A stretch of 64,000 nt of DNA from an uncultured SAR86 cluster bacterium (GTDB lineage Bacteria > Pseudomonadota > Gammaproteobacteria > Magnimaribacterales > D2472): positions 16,279 to 80,278 of the forward strand of contig CACOWI010000007.1 in NCBI GenBank assembly GCA_902630885.1. The letters run 5' to 3'. This document shows, piece after piece, positions 38,367-47,098 of this stretch (within the stretch, counting starts at the first letter, position 1; each line of letters begins with the position of its first letter). The notes under the pieces are model-generated. The model was not told the origin of the DNA. It worked only from the letters and a program-made list of their open reading frames with translations, and ran no database searches. The position numbers were made by a program, and so were the translations under genes.

Positions 38367-39647
38367 ATGAGACCTTTTTTGTTATCACTATCATTTGCAT
38401 TTTTTTCATTTAATTTATCTGCTGACAATTTAAATTCGGGTGACACATCCTGGATATTAACCTCAACGGCTCTAGTTTTGTTTATGACATTGCCTGGATT
38501 GGCACTTTTCTATGGTGGCTTAGTAAGATCAAAAAATGTTCTTTCTGTGCTAATGCAGTGTTTTTCTATTGCATGTTTGATATCAGTTTGTTGGGTCGTT
38601 TACGGATATAGCTTGGCATTTAAAGGTGATGGAGCCTTTATTGGTAATTTAAGTGCCATTTTCTTAAATGGAGTTGAAAGAGATTCTATGAGTGGATCTT
38701 TGCCTGAATCTGTATTTGTTACATTTCAAATGACTTTTGCAATTATCACACCAGCACTTGTGGTTGGAGCATTTGCAGAAAGAATGAAATTTTCTGCAAT
38801 GTGTATTTTTTCAGTTGTATGGTTCACCCTTGTTTATCTTCCAGCTTGCCATATGGTTTGGGGAGGTGGTTATTTAGGCAATAAAGGAGTAATTGACTTT
38901 GCAGGTGGTCTTGTAGTTCACGCTACTTGTGGACTTGGAGCATTAGTTGCAGCAATCTACTTAGGAAAAAGAAAAGGATTTAATGTTTCCCCTCTTCCTC
39001 CTCATAACAGAACAATGGTAATGATAGGTGCCTCAATGCTATGGGTTGGATGGTTTGGATTTAATGCAGGAAGTGCTGTTGCAGCAGATGGATCAGCTGG
39101 CATGGCTATGCTTGTTACTCACATCAGTGCTGCTGTAGGAGCCTTAACATGGATGGGAATTGAATGGATAAAGTCAGGTAAAGCCACTATCGTAGGTATT
39201 TCAACTGGTATGGTTGCTGGGTTAGCAACTATCACGCCTGCCTCAGGAACAGTAGGTCCTGCTGGAGCTTTATTGATTGGGTTATTGGCAGGATCTGTAT
39301 GTTTCTATGCAACGCAAATGGTCAAATCATATTATGAGATTGATGACTCTCTAGATGTATTCCCTGTTCATGGTGTTGGAGGTATGCTTGGTATAGTTAT
39401 GCTTGCAATAGTAGGAAATCCTGACGGATTTTTAGGTTCTGGAGCTGCGGGTATATCTGAAGATGGTGCATTTGCTCAATTACTCCTTCAGTTAGAAGGA
39501 ATATTTGTTATAGGACTTTGGACTATTATCGCAACCTATATCATTCTTAGATCTATAAATATGTTTACAACAATTAGGGTGTCTAATGAGGCAGAAGAAG
39601 AAGGATTAGATATTAATGAACATAATGAGCATGGTTACAGCCTATAA
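38367..39647 (+). CDS. amtB: Ammonium transporter (copy 2)
   Basis: A 426-residue Amt protein with a cleavable-looking N-terminal leader (MRPFLLSLSFAFFSFNLSAD), as in E. coli AmtB. Signatures: LPGLALFYGGLVRSKNVLSVLMQC, CHMVWGGGYLG, pore His in VVHATCGLGALVAA and FPVHGVGGMLGIV, and MLWVGWFGFNAGSA. I chose the ATG at 38367, preceded by GGGAG; an upstream in-frame ATG overlaps the promoter. It is closer to the classical AmtB type than copy 1. It ends 6 bp inside the convergent acyltransferase gene. Confidence 0.94.
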   Translation: MRPFLLSLSFAFFSFNLSADNLNSGDTSWILTSTALVLFMTLPGLALFYGGLVRSKNVLSVLMQCFSIACLISVCWVVYGYSLAFKGDGAFIGNLSAIFLNGVERDSMSGSLPESVFVTFQMTFAIITPALVVGAFAERMKFSAMCIFSVVWFTLVYLPACHMVWGGGYLGNKGVIDFAGGLVVHATCGLGALVAAIYLGKRKGFNVSPLPPHNRTMVMIGASMLWVGWFGFNAGSAVAADGSAGMAMLVTHISAAVGALTWMGIEWIKSGKATIVGISTGMVAGLATITPASGTVGPAGALLIGLLAGSVCFYATQMVKSYYEIDDSLDVFPVHGVGGMLGIVMLAIVGNPDGFLGSGAAGISEDGAFAQLLLQLEGIFVIGLWTIIATYIILRSINMFTTIRVSNEAEEEGLDINEHNEHGYSL

Positions 39648-40751
39648 AACAGAATTAGAATATTGATTCAGTAAATAAGGTCTCATATCTTCTGGTATTA
39701 GATTCATTCTTCCTTGAAGGTAATCTATTGCTTCATTAATTTCTTCAGGTGGGTATTCAGCTCCATGATTTAGTTTTCCTTGTATTACTGCAGCTGCATG
39801 ATTGGTAGGATGCAAAGTATATGATTGTTTTATAGCATGAGTAATTTGATCAGAACATTCTTCATATGAATTATTGTTGAAGTGCATAACCTCACCAATG
39901 TTTAAATTTACATTTCCTTTATATCCATTTATTCCTTGAAATATACTTTCCATATCCTCTTTTCTTTCCTTTATATATTTTTGGTTGAGATCTGTTAAGT
40001 ACATCTCTTTTGCTTTAAGAAGATCGTTAGGATCTTTTTCATAAGATATTGAGACTGGAATCACATTTAAACTATTAAGGTAATCATTAATAGGTAATTT
40101 CTTTCTTGCATTTAAATGTATCATTTTAATAACGGATGGATCTGTATAATCGTTACCGTCTTTAGATCTTCCTTGTTTTTGCGCAATCCAAATAGACTCA
40201 TTTTTATTGATTATCGAATTGAATATAAACTCTGATGCTAAATTTAAGCTTTTATAAATATCTCTTTTTGATTTATCGCTTCTATCAATAATAAAACTTT
40301 TATTTAACCGCATTAGATCAGAGGCCCACTTCTCGCTTAATAGATTATTTCCAACTGCGTTATAAGTCGTCTTATATTTATTTTGATGTAAGGCTAAATT
40401 AAGCAATGCAGAATCCAGAGTTATATCTCTATGATTTGCTATAAAAAGATATCCTTTTTTTGAGTCTAGGTTTTCGATGCCTGATACTGAAAATTTTTTG
40501 ATTGAATTGTTAATCACTTCAGAGACAACTGCTTCAAAAGCATTTTGATACTCATTTACACTTTTTATGTTTTTTATTCTAGACTTAATAACTAAGCTAA
40601 GAATCTTTCTAGAAAAAGGTAAATACCTGATTTTATTGAATCTACCTGTAGAAAATAACATTTTTAAAAATCTTCTATTATTGGATAGATTTATCAAAAC
40701 TTGATGAACTTCATCATCATGATATGGCCTTATGGAATCAAATTTTTTCAC
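39642..40751 (-). CDS. Glycerol-phosphate acyltransferase-like (PlsC-domain) protein
   Basis: A 369-residue acyltransferase. The PlsC core carries the HX4D motif in FIANHRDITLDSALLNLAL, with later IDRSDKSKRDIYKSL and SIWIAQKQGRSKDGND as substrate-binding blocks 2 and 3, and VIPVSISYEKDP as block 4. It probably acylates glycerol-3-phosphate or lysophosphatidic acid in membrane lipid synthesis, but sequence outside the core (N-terminal 85, C-terminal 100 residues) is unusual. No membrane helix is obvious. It is a single gene, divergent from the GDPD gene. Confidence 0.78.
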   Translation of the reverse strand: MKKFDSIRPYHDDEVHQVLINLSNNRRFLKMLFSTGRFNKIRYLPFSRKILSLVIKSRIKNIKSVNEYQNAFEAVVSEVINNSIKKFSVSGIENLDSKKGYLFIANHRDITLDSALLNLALHQNKYKTTYNAVGNNLLSEKWASDLMRLNKSFIIDRSDKSKRDIYKSLNLASEFIFNSIINKNESIWIAQKQGRSKDGNDYTDPSVIKMIHLNARKKLPINDYLNSLNVIPVSISYEKDPNDLLKAKEMYLTDLNQKYIKERKEDMESIFQGINGYKGNVNLNIGEVMHFNNNSYEECSDQITHAIKQSYTLHPTNHAAAVIQGKLNHGAEYPPEEINEAIDYLQGRMNLIPEDMRPYLLNQYSNSVL

Positions 40752-40815
40752 AGAAATATTTAACTTCTTATTTAAGAGATATATTTTACAATATTAACGT
40801 ATACAATATCGATCA

Positions 40816-41550
40816 ATGAAAACTTATCTAGAATATGATGGTCTTGAAGTATTGGCCCACAGAGGAGGAGCTGAAGAAGCAGCAGAAAATACTCTTGAAT
40901 CATTTGAATACTCAATATCTTTAGGTTGCAAATTCATTGAAACCGATGTGCAAGTATCATCTGATGGAGTTCCATATATTTTTCACGATAATGATCTTAA
41001 AAGGATCTGCGATATATCTGCCAAATTTGATAGCCTATCCAGTAAAGAAATTGATAATTTAAGAATATTTGGTGATTATAAGATTCCTAAATTAATCGAT
41101 GCTTTATATTCATTCCCCTCAACTTCATTCCAAATAGACTTTAAAACAGATGAGGTTGTAAATCCTGCATTAGAAGTAATTTCAAAATCAAATGCTTCAG
41201 AAAGAGTCTGTGTAGCAAGCTTCAATAGCGATAGATTAAATAATGTAAGATCAACTCATCCAAATTTGTGCATATCAATGGGTCCAAAAGAGGTTGCAAA
41301 AATACTGCTATCAAGTTTTGGTATATATAGAGGAACTGTGCCCGGTGACTGTCTTCAAATTCCTATATCGTATTATGGTGTTCGGATTGTTACAAAGAGG
41401 TTTGTTAACTACCTCAAATCAAAAGAACTTAAAATTATGGTTTGGACAATTAATGATGTTAAAACGTTCAAATATTTAATCGATCTTGAAGTTGATGGAA
41501 TAATAACTGATAGGCCAAAGCTTCTATTTGAAACACTCAAAAAATCTTAA
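40816..41550 (+). CDS. Glycerophosphodiester phosphodiesterase
   Basis: A 244-residue GDPD-family TIM-barrel enzyme without a signal peptide, like UgpQ. The catalytic signatures are LAHRGGAEEAAENTLESF (His, Arg, Glu), FIETDVQVSSDGVPYIFHDNDL (Glu, Asp, second His) and IDFKTDE, with the C-terminal VMVWTIND-type strand and DGIITDRPK. It hydrolyses glycerophosphodiesters to glycerol-3-phosphate and alcohol, recycling membrane headgroups or imported phosphodiesters. It overlaps the small membrane gene at 41547 by 4 bp (convergent). Confidence 0.92.
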   Translation: MKTYLEYDGLEVLAHRGGAEEAAENTLESFEYSISLGCKFIETDVQVSSDGVPYIFHDNDLKRICDISAKFDSLSSKEIDNLRIFGDYKIPKLIDALYSFPSTSFQIDFKTDEVVNPALEVISKSNASERVCVASFNSDRLNNVRSTHPNLCISMGPKEVAKILLSSFGIYRGTVPGDCLQIPISYYGVRIVTKRFVNYLKSKELKIMVWTINDVKTFKYLIDLEVDGIITDRPKLLFETLKKS

Positions 41551-41732
41551 AGATATTTTTTTATAAATCTGGTAATAACAGCATACATAGGAATAATTAT
41601 TGCAGTTGTAATTAATAATTCTATGGTATTTGAATAATCAAGCATGCTTCTTATAAAAGGCGCTATCACAAATGCTGTTATAGCTCCTAAAATACTATAA
41701 AAAATAATAGACTTTGCGCTAAATAGTTTCAT
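41547..41732 (-). CDS. Small two-helix membrane protein
   Basis: I prefer the ATG at 41732 (61 residues, MKLFSAKSIIFYSILGAITA onward); an in-frame start at 41756 would lie deeper in the MFS gene. Two hydrophobic segments (about 8-27 and 36-54) and a basic end (RFIKKYL) are seen. Its start overlaps the MFS stop by 14 bp, so it is translationally coupled to that transporter. Function unknown. Confidence 0.5.
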   Translation of the reverse strand: MKLFSAKSIIFYSILGAITAFVIAPFIRSMLDYSNTIELLITTAIIIPMYAVITRFIKKYL

Positions 41733-42966
41733 CAGTATCAACAAAATATAAAACAATAATACCCAGTATAAATAGAATTAACAGTGGTAGTAACATTAAA
41801 GTAGTATCTTTAAATATTGCTAAGAAAATTCCTATAAGTGCAGGTCCAATAAATGCTGCAGCCTTTCCAAAAGTATTAAATATTCCAAAAAATGCTCCCG
41901 CTTTATCTGATGGTATCAATTTGGCAAATAAACTACGAGAGCTTCCTTGAATACCGCCCTGAATAAATCCTATCAATCCTGCAAGAATGTAAAATTCAAC
42001 TCCATCAGATAAATTAAATGAATATAAAATTAATATAATATAAATAATAATTGTTATATTTATTACAATTTTATCCCCATATTTTTCAGCAACAAATGCC
42101 CACATTAATGTTGATGGAAACGCCACAAATTGAACAAGGATAAGAGCAATAATTATTGAGCTTGTATCAAGACCTAAATTCAGTGCAAATGTTGATGCAA
42201 GTGCAATTACAGTATGAACACCATCGATGAATAGAAAAAAAGCTATCAAGAATATAAATGCATTCCTATACTCTGAAACGGATCTAAGAGTGTTTATAAA
42301 ATTTTTAAAAGAATCTTTGAGAACATTTTGTGATGAATTAATTACTCTTTCTTTATAAGTTATTGATAAAGGCAATAAAAATATTGTCCACCAAACAGAT
42401 ACAGTTATAAATGACCATCTTATAGCATCGGCTTGAGACTCTAATCCAAACATTTCAGGATAAAGACTCATCAAAGCATTTACTAAGAAAAGTAACCCTC
42501 CACCAAAATATCCCCATGCATAACCATAGCCAGAAATCTTGGAAAATAAATCAGGTGATGCTATCTGAACTAGAATTTTGTCGTATAGAACATTTGATGC
42601 AGAAAAAAAATAATTAGCTATACCAAAAAAAACCAATGCATAGAGCCAAGCTCCGACTTGAAGAAAAAAAAGCAGTCCAACACAAATAATGGATATTGAA
42701 ACCATTGATATAAACATTAATTTAGTAGATTTACTTATATCTGTAATAGCGCCAATTAAAGGTGCTGTAAATAACAAAGTTAAATTTGAAATTACAAGGG
42801 TCCAGCTTAAATATTCTGCAGATAAGGTAGAATCTATATTAGATGCCCAATATTGATTGTAAAAAATAGGAAAGAATGCCGCTAAAACAGTAGTTGCAAA
42901 AGCTGAATTTCCCAAATCATAAGATATCCAAGCTTTAATTTCTTTAGATAGTTTTGAATTACTCAA
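41719..42966 (-). CDS. MFS transporter, UMF1/Atg22-like family
   Basis: A 415-residue 12-helix transporter. The opening WISYDLGNSAFATTVLAAFFPIFYNQYWAS is the hallmark of the UMF1 (Atg22/BtlA) branch of the major facilitator superfamily. The loop GAITDISKSTKLMF is the MFS A-motif equivalent, and GFIQGGIQGSSRSLFAKLIPSDKAGAFFGIFNTFGKAAAFIGP is strongly family-like. Yeast Atg22 exports amino acids from the vacuole; bacterial substrates are unknown. It is followed by a coupled small membrane gene. Confidence 0.88.
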   Translation of the reverse strand: MSNSKLSKEIKAWISYDLGNSAFATTVLAAFFPIFYNQYWASNIDSTLSAEYLSWTLVISNLTLLFTAPLIGAITDISKSTKLMFISMVSISIICVGLLFFLQVGAWLYALVFFGIANYFFSASNVLYDKILVQIASPDLFSKISGYGYAWGYFGGGLLFLVNALMSLYPEMFGLESQADAIRWSFITVSVWWTIFLLPLSITYKERVINSSQNVLKDSFKNFINTLRSVSEYRNAFIFLIAFFLFIDGVHTVIALASTFALNLGLDTSSIIIALILVQFVAFPSTLMWAFVAEKYGDKIVINITIIIYIILILYSFNLSDGVEFYILAGLIGFIQGGIQGSSRSLFAKLIPSDKAGAFFGIFNTFGKAAAFIGPALIGIFLAIFKDTTLMLLPLLILFILGIIVLYFVDTDETI

Positions 42967-43059
42967 GATTAAATAGTTATGAACTTTTAAACATTTTATC
43001 TTAAAAAATCATTTGAAAAAGTATTAATTTTTGATATATTTTTTTTAAGGGGATACATA

Positions 43060-43158
43060 ATGGACGATGCACTTACTTTAAAGTATGGTTCCTACTTCGC
43101 AATAGGGATCGGAATAGTGATATTTTTACTTGGCCTAGGCGCTTATATTTATTTTTAA
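43060..43158 (+). CDS. Very small single-pass membrane protein
   Basis: A 32-residue frame with a good AAGGGG ribosome site 6 bases before the ATG. Eight polar residues (MDDALTLK) precede one helix YGSYFAIGIGIVIFLLGLGAYIYF. The size and glycine-rich helix recall small subunits of membrane complexes, but no large partner is adjacent. It overlaps the stop of the convergent HIT gene by 4 bp. Confidence 0.55.
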   Translation: MDDALTLKYGSYFAIGIGIVIFLLGLGAYIYF

Positions 43159-43496
43159 CCTGGCGGCCAATTAAGAGACCTTCCTGATAGAAGGTGAAGA
43201 TGAAGGTGAAAAACACTTTGTCCTGCCTTGGCTCCATTATTTATTACCAATCTAAAGGTTTCATCTAATTCAAGCTGTTTGGCTATTTTGCCAGCAACTA
43301 ACATTAAATGGCCTAATATGTCCTGATCTTCAGTTGATGCATCAGACAATTTAGGAATTACTTTTTTTGGAATAATCAATAAATGAGTGGGTGCTTGGGG
43401 ATTAATATCCTCAATTACAATAGAAATATCATCTTCATAAATAATTTCAGCAGGTATTTCTTTATTTATAATTTTTTCAAATAAGGTTAACGACAT
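43155..43496 (-). CDS. HIT-family (HINT-type) nucleotide hydrolase
   Basis: A 113-residue protein from the ATG at 43496 (MSLTLFEKIINKEIPAEIIYED). The histidine triad is in VFHLHLHLLSGR, with SVFHLHLHLL giving the catalytic His series. INPQAPTHLLIIPKK is the family's second signature. HINT proteins hydrolyse adenosine phosphoramidates such as AMP-lysine. The upstream membrane-protein stop lies 1 bp before the start, so the three genes DedA, small membrane protein and HIT form one operon. Confidence 0.93.
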   Translation of the reverse strand: MSLTLFEKIINKEIPAEIIYEDDISIVIEDINPQAPTHLLIIPKKVIPKLSDASTEDQDILGHLMLVAGKIAKQLELDETFRLVINNGAKAGQSVFHLHLHLLSGRSLNWPPG

Positions 43497-43497
43497 T

Positions 43498-43686
43498 TTA
43501 AATGAAGGTTCTAAAGAATCTAAATCCAATATAAAAAATAGCTGCAGTCATTAATATAGCCAAAAATATGATTAATAAATCTCTCAAGGTTTGTAAAAAC
43601 CTTCCTTGCCTACTAGCTTTGATCAATTGATATAACAGATATAAGATCGCTATTGAGCTTACTACCAATATAAACATACTTAACAT
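43498..43686 (-). CDS. Small two-helix membrane protein
   Basis: A 62-residue protein with two membrane segments (about 1-19 and 37-55) joined by a basic loop KASRQGRFLQTLRD. I do not recognise it. It lies 4 bp after dedA and 1 bp before the HIT gene, which strongly supports real translation. Confidence 0.65.
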   Translation of the reverse strand: MLSMFILVVSSIAILYLLYQLIKASRQGRFLQTLRDLLIIFLAILMTAAIFYIGFRFFRTFI

Positions 43687-43690
43687 ATTT

Positions 43691-44194
43691 TTATCCTATT
43701 AAAGATCCAACACCGCTTACCAGTAATGCAAGAGCAATTCCCCAACACGAGCATGCAACGACATCAGCAATGTAAAATCTTACAGCTTTTAGATCAGAAA
43801 TACCAAGCAAAAAAGGAACAATTGGTCTTATGGCAGGAACAAACCTTCCCAAAATTACAGTATATTGTCCTGTTTTATCCAAAAATTTTTGAGCTCTTTT
43901 TATTGTCTTTTCTCTTTTAGAGATAAATTTAGTTGCTAATAAGCTAGGTCCAACCGTTTTCCCAAAAAAGAAACCTGAAACATCTCCTAAGTGAGCACCA
44001 AGCATTGCCACCATCACTATTGAATATAAAGGTAATAACTCCATATTGAAAACAAAAATGCAAACCGAAAATAAGATAGCACTTGAAACAATAATTCCAG
44101 ATAAAATGAATGATTCCATAAAAGCAAACATGAAAATAGCAATCCAAGCTAATTCATTATTGTTACTAAGAAAAGACTCTATATTCTCAAACAT
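43691..44194 (-). CDS. DedA-family membrane protein
   Basis: A 167-residue VTT/SNARE-associated-domain protein. GAHLGDVSGFFFGKTVGPSLL is followed by the hallmark re-entrant region ILGRFVPAIRPIVPFLLGISDLKAVRFYIADVVACSCWGIAL, with the conserved F/Y-x-R-(F/I)-x-P-x-x-R pattern. DedA proteins are putative lipid or undecaprenyl-phosphate flippases needed for membrane homeostasis. It is somewhat shorter than the common 200-220 residues. It is first in a three-gene operon. Confidence 0.9.
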   Translation of the reverse strand: MFENIESFLSNNNELAWIAIFMFAFMESFILSGIIVSSAILFSVCIFVFNMELLPLYSIVMVAMLGAHLGDVSGFFFGKTVGPSLLATKFISKREKTIKRAQKFLDKTGQYTVILGRFVPAIRPIVPFLLGISDLKAVRFYIADVVACSCWGIALALLVSGVGSLIG

Positions 44195-44264
44195 ATGTAA
44201 TTAAAAAAGATATTTTACTTCAATATATTTAAGGTGTGATATAAATTAAACTAATTAATTGCTT

Positions 44265-45389
44265 ATGAAAAATATAGAAGAATTTGAAGTTAAAGTATCT
44301 GAAAAAGATATTGATTTACTAAATAAAAAGATAGATCTAACAAGATGGCCTGATGAAATAAATCATAGATGGTCTCATGGAACGGATCTTAATTTCTTAA
44401 AAGAACTAACAAACTATTGGCGAAATGAATTTAATTGGCGAGATCATGAAAAGAAGATTAATGACATTGGTAGCTACAGATATACAACTAAGTCGGGACT
44501 TAAACTTCATTTTCTTCATTCAAAGTCAAAAAAAGACAATGCTATTCCACTAGTAATGACTCATGGATGGCCTGGAAGCATCCAGGAATTTTTAAAAATA
44601 ATACCAATAATTCAAAAAAACTCTGATATACCAATTGATATTATTTGCCCTTCTCTGCCAGGATTTGGATTTTCCGATAAACCAAAAGAAGTTGGTATGG
44701 ATTCCAAACAGATTGCTATTTTGCAGCATGAGCTCTTAATAGCTCTTGGATATGATAAATATATTGTTCAAGGTGGTGACTGGGGAGCTACCATAAGCAA
44801 ATGGATGGCTGAACTTTATCCAAATCATTGTATTGGCATTCACCTTAATATGATTATTGCTTGGCCACCTGCTGATAAAGATCCATTAGAAAATACCTCA
44901 CAAGAAGAACAAAAATTAATGGCAAATTATGAAAAATATAAAGAACAAGGAGTTGGATACTATGAGATACAAAAAACAAAACCACAAACACTTGGTTATG
45001 GCTTAAATGACTCTCCTATTGGACTGGCTGCCTGGATTGTAGAGAAGTTTTATGGCTGGTTTGATGGTGAAGAGAATAAACTAGTTGTTTCAGATGATGA
45101 AGTTTTGGCAATAGTTTCTTTATATTGGTTTAGTGAATCAATAACTTCATCAACAAGGTTGTATAAAGAAAATGGAGACTTAGGATTTTCTTTTGAGAAC
45201 ATAAAGCAACCTATGGCAGGCGCAGTTTTTGAAAGAGACTTGATTGCACCTCCAAGAGCATGGGCTGAAGAAATCTATAATGTAGTTCAATGGAATACTC
45301 ACAAAGGTGGACATTTTGCAGCCTTAGAGCAACCTGAGTCACTTTCGGCAGATATTATTGATTTTATTAAAAAGTTAAATATTGTTTAA
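44265..45389 (+). CDS. Epoxide hydrolase with EHN domain
   Basis: A 374-residue protein (ATG at 44265; a TTG 6 bp upstream is unlikely). The N-terminal EHN segment has DLTRWPDEINHRWSHGTDLNFLKELTNYW. The hydrolase part carries HGWPGS (oxyanion, residues 100-105), CPSLPGFGFSDKP, the nucleophile Asp172 in QGGDWGATIS, ring-opening tyrosines, and a catalytic His in KGGHFAALEQPE. It should hydrate epoxides to diols in the manner of microsomal or juvenile-hormone epoxide hydrolases; the substrate is unknown. Its stop overlaps the convergent phytase gene by 23 bp. Confidence 0.93.
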   Translation: MKNIEEFEVKVSEKDIDLLNKKIDLTRWPDEINHRWSHGTDLNFLKELTNYWRNEFNWRDHEKKINDIGSYRYTTKSGLKLHFLHSKSKKDNAIPLVMTHGWPGSIQEFLKIIPIIQKNSDIPIDIICPSLPGFGFSDKPKEVGMDSKQIAILQHELLIALGYDKYIVQGGDWGATISKWMAELYPNHCIGIHLNMIIAWPPADKDPLENTSQEEQKLMANYEKYKEQGVGYYEIQKTKPQTLGYGLNDSPIGLAAWIVEKFYGWFDGEENKLVVSDDEVLAIVSLYWFSESITSSTRLYKENGDLGFSFENIKQPMAGAVFERDLIAPPRAWAEEIYNVVQWNTHKGGHFAALEQPESLSADIIDFIKKLNIV

Positions 45390-46422
45390 TTTCTGAAAGA
45401 GATAATAATTTAAAATTCTCTTTAGGTATGGTATTTTCACCAGTATTTTTTCCGTCTTGCACAACCAATAAGCCCTCTGCAAAATCGCTATTTAAAAAAG
45501 AGTTAACAATTTCTAAACCATCGGTATCTGAAACCCCATCAATAGAATTGTTTTCTTTTATTTGGAAAGATCCAACATATGCATGTGGTTCAGTTCTATC
45601 ATATATATTAAATGTATTATTACCTTGTGAAGATGCAATGAGGTAACCGTTAGTTTGCGATGTTTTTAATATTGCTAATCCTTCAGGATCTCCAACAATA
45701 TTCCCACTTCTATCATCAATTCTAATCTCATTACTAAGCTCCAAGTCTTTTGTAAGAGAATAGGATCTTAATACACCTCTTTGGTTTTCTTCAGAAATAA
45801 AAAGTTTTTTATTTTCATCATCTATGGCGCAACCTTCTGATTCTGAAGCATTGTTATTATTAAAAGTGTTTACGAAGTTAAGATTGTTTTCAGAAAACTT
45901 CCATAGCCTTACCCTAGGCCCTTTTGCCTCTGTAACAAATGAAATAAATTGACCATCAATCAAGCCTGCGCATACTCCGTACGCAAGAAAGTTAACCTCA
46001 TCAGAATAGTGAGGCGTTTCATCCACACTAAAACTGCCTTCTTTTGATTTTTTATGCAAATAAGAGTTCTTATATTTCCATAAATATATTTTATTTGTTG
46101 ATGTATCAGTTCCAACTATATATGTTCTGTCTTTGAAAGTCCTTAAATCAATATTGTTTATGCTTCCAGACTCAGAAAAGCCAATAATTTCCCCTTTTAA
46201 GTTGTATGAATAAATACCATTATATTTATCAGTCCCAAATATTATTGATAAGCCTGGATTTGCCTCATTGAACCAAATTGCTGGATCATCTGCGTTTCCA
46301 TTTATCTTAACTTGGGGTGTTTCAAATAAAGCAGAAACCGAAAATTCCTTTGCGGCATAAACATTAACATTAATAATAAATACGAAAATTATTAACAGTA
46401 GATTTAATTTTTTAATCAACAT
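45367..46422 (-). CDS. Secreted beta-propeller phytase
   Basis: A 351-residue exported 3-phytase-like protein with signal peptide ending near VNVYAAKE. Beta-propeller signatures: VKINGNADDPAIWFNE, IIFGTDKYNGIYSYNLKGE, SESEGCAIDDENKKLFISEENQRGVLRSY and GDPEGLAIL, which carry the calcium-binding acidic residues of the family. It releases phosphate from phytate or other inositol phosphates outside the inner membrane and is a plausible type II secretion substrate. It lies 4 bp downstream of a TetR gene, so the two form an operon. Confidence 0.92.
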   Translation of the reverse strand: MLIKKLNLLLIIFVFIINVNVYAAKEFSVSALFETPQVKINGNADDPAIWFNEANPGLSIIFGTDKYNGIYSYNLKGEIIGFSESGSINNIDLRTFKDRTYIVGTDTSTNKIYLWKYKNSYLHKKSKEGSFSVDETPHYSDEVNFLAYGVCAGLIDGQFISFVTEAKGPRVRLWKFSENNLNFVNTFNNNNASESEGCAIDDENKKLFISEENQRGVLRSYSLTKDLELSNEIRIDDRSGNIVGDPEGLAILKTSQTNGYLIASSQGNNTFNIYDRTEPHAYVGSFQIKENNSIDGVSDTDGLEIVNSFLNSDFAEGLLVVQDGKNTGENTIPKENFKLLSLSEIKQYLTF

Positions 46423-46426
46423 TCAA

Positions 46427-47023
46427 TTATTTTGATTGATTAACCCAATTTAGAATATATGCATACGCTGCTCTATTGGCCTCAATTTTACCAACTTCGT
46501 TTAAGATACCGCTTTCTCTTGTGTTAAGAGAGAAAATTGAAATAATTATTTGTGTAAATACTCTAAAAACTCCATCGTTATTAAAGAACACTGGAAGTTC
46601 TATATTTCTTTCTATAAATTCTTGAACACTGGATGACAGTTCATGAAAAGGCTCTTTAGTAACTGGTAGTGATGTTGTATTTGATAAAACTAATTGTTGT
46701 GCAGCAATTGAAGATGAAAAATAATCATAAATAATTTCAACAGTTCTCAAGACGATTACTGACAGTTCAGCTGTATTTATATCCGATGATCTTTTAGAAA
46801 AATCTTTTGATAATTCAATAAAATATTTAGTTGCTAATGCAGCTTTAATAGCTTCAGGTGTTTGAAAAAATTTATACGTTGAAGTTCTTTTTAAACCTGA
46901 AACTTTTGATATATTTGCAATTGTGACTGAATCAATACCATTCTCTAACAGAATATTTTCAGCAGTAGTTAATATGACTTCAATTCTTTTTCTACTTCTT
47001 TCCTGTTTAGGGGCTTGATCCAT
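46427..47023 (-). CDS. TetR-family transcriptional regulator
   Basis: A 198-residue regulator. The N-terminal helix-turn-helix (ILTTAENILLENGIDSVTIANISKVSGLKRTSTYKFFQTPEAIKAAL, residues about 14-60) is typical TetR. The C-terminal ligand domain is undescribed. It heads a two-gene operon with the secreted phytase, an unusual partner for a TetR protein. It may regulate itself and the phytase, or a lipid or efflux gene elsewhere. Confidence 0.9.
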   Translation of the reverse strand: MDQAPKQERSRKRIEVILTTAENILLENGIDSVTIANISKVSGLKRTSTYKFFQTPEAIKAALATKYFIELSKDFSKRSSDINTAELSVIVLRTVEIIYDYFSSSIAAQQLVLSNTTSLPVTKEPFHELSSSVQEFIERNIELPVFFNNDGVFRVFTQIIISIFSLNTRESGILNEVGKIEANRAAYAYILNWVNQSK

Positions 47024-47070
47024 AAATTTATTATGGACAAATGTTGAGAAAAGTAAATCAGATTGATGTA

Positions 47071-47093
47071 AAAAGGGGCTATAAACCCCTTTT
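47071..47093 (-). terminator. Rho-independent terminator after the pitA-porin operon
   Basis: An 8-bp stem (AAAAGGGG with CCCCTTTT), 7-base loop, lies just past the porin stop at 47099 and reads into a T-rich run on the minus strand. It separates the phosphate uptake operon from the TetR-phytase operon. Confidence 0.8.
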
Positions 47094-47098
47094 ACAAA

